Source: Chamaelirium japonicum
Taxonomy: Eukaryota; Streptophyta; Magnoliopsida; Liliales; Melanthiaceae
Length of the DNA: 64,000 bases
Reading direction: 5' to 3'
Assembly (NCBI GenBank): GCA_947650365.1
Contig: CANTAL010000027.1
Coordinates: 682,001-746,000, forward strand
Numbering within the stretch: position 1 is the stretch's first letter; each line of letters starts with the position of its first letter. The translations under genes and the position numbers were made by a program. The notes below the pieces were generated by a model. That model was not told where the DNA came from, made no database searches, and was given only the letters and a program-made list of their open reading frames with translations. Below are positions 63,301 to 64,000 of this stretch, piece after piece.

Positions 63301-64000
63301 TCTTACTCATTCGTACGATCCATTCTAATTCATTCGCACAAATGTATCCATTCTAATTCATTCGTATGATCCATTCTAATTCATTCGCACGATCTATTCT
63401 AATTCATTCATACGATCCATTCTAATTCATTCGTACGATCCATTCTAATTCATTCGCACGATCCATTCTAATTCATTCATACGATCCATTCTAATTCATT
63501 CATACAACCCATTCTAATTCTTTCGCACGAATTTATCCATTCTAATTCATTCGTACGATCCACCCTAATTCCTTCGTATGATCCATTCTAATTCATTCGC
63601 ATGAATGTATCCATTCTAATTTATTCGTAAGATCCATTCGAATTCTTTTATACGATCCATTCTAATTCATTCATACGATCTATTCTAATTCATTCACACG
63701 AATGTATCCATTATAATTCATTCGTACGATCTATTCTAATTCATTCGCACAATCTATTCTAATTCATTCATACGATCCATTCTAATTCATTCGCACGATC
63801 CATTCTAATTCATTTGTACGATCTATTCTAATTCATTCATACAATCCATTCTAATTCTTTTGTACGAATGTATCCATTCTAATTCATTCGTACGATCCAT
63901 TCTAATTCCTTGATACGATCCATTCTAATTCCTTCGTATGATCCATTCTAATTCCTTCGTTCGACCCATTCTAATTCATTCTCATGAATGTATCCATTCT
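60400..64000. repeat. Satellite block related to 19.3-23.0 kb and 29.1-32.7 kb
   Basis: Shared rare variants include CGCAGGAATGTATCC followed by CGTACGTTCC (60423; 19304), the truncated TTCTTACGATCC monomer (61369; 20249), and CTTTTATACG in the segment near 63645 (compare 22688). Near 62035-62050 a segment present at about 20940-21085 is missing. The block runs off the window end. Confidence 0.7.

Larger units (their letters stand above)
50612..64000. repeat. Satellite array, right block
   Basis: The same 23/28-bp satellite as the left block continues to the end of the window without any gene or insertion. Up to about 57.39 kb it is copy B of the 6,983-bp block. From 57.4 to 60.4 kb the monomer order is not obviously copied elsewhere at length. 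From about 60.4 kb it follows 19.3-23.0 kb, with one deletion of roughly 150 bp near 62.04 kb. Confidence 0.95.

Noticed and set aside
1815..64000. Telomeric repeat or rDNA spacer identity for the array
   Set aside because: No TTTAGGG-type runs and no rRNA sequence were seen; the monomer is unrelated to either.

Overview
The window looks like flowering-plant nuclear heterochromatin. It is a very long array of a 23-bp AT-rich satellite, interrupted by one young, structurally complete Ty3/Gypsy retrotransposon and entered at its left edge by the 3' end of a second LTR element. No host gene, tRNA or rRNA gene was found. The plant assignment rests on the Tat-type polyprotein (two RNase H-like segments, no chromodomain), the antisense extra gene after pol, and the LTR promoter layout. 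The GC-rich codon use of the element would fit a monocot, but that is a weak inference.

Layout: (1) 1-1814 is the 3' part of an LTR element: internal sequence with no recognisable protein domain, a polypurine tract and a 624-bp LTR starting TGTGGG and ending CCCACA. (2) 1815-38391 is satellite: 23-bp monomers mixed with 28-bp variants, with nested recent tandem duplications of about 3,959, 1,302, 2,757 and 6,983 bp. (3) 38392-50611 is a 12,220-bp Tat-lineage retrotransposon flanked by the 5-bp target duplication CATAC. (4) 50612-64000 is satellite again. Its first 6.8 kb copies 31404-38.2 kb, and its last 3.6 kb is related to 19.3-23.0 kb and 29.1-32.7 kb.

The Tat element has two 1,264-bp LTRs that differ at only two positions by eye, a primer-binding site, a gag-protease frame (834 aa), and a pol frame (RT, degenerate RNase H, second RNase H, integrase). 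Pol continues in the same frame after a single UAG. The context UAG CAA UUA is the classic leaky-stop context, and pol has no AUG near its start, so Gag-Pol is probably made by stop-codon readthrough. Downstream of pol are six 78-bp tandem repeats, an antisense gene (TATA-like box, N-terminal piece resembling the putative gypsy-type transposon family, a 72-nt GT-AG intron, coiled-coil C-terminus), four 146-bp tandem repeats, and the polypurine tract.

The insertion explains the large-scale geometry. The satellite flanks are two halves of a 6,983-bp tandem duplication; adding the 12,220-bp insertion and 5-bp target duplication gives exactly the 19,208-bp offset between matching landmarks. The unduplicated paralogous empty site is visible at 31404-31408. 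No new defence or enzymatic system was found. The most notable items are the readthrough signal, the spliced antisense gene, the satellite-seeding repeats in the 3' region, and the satellite family itself.
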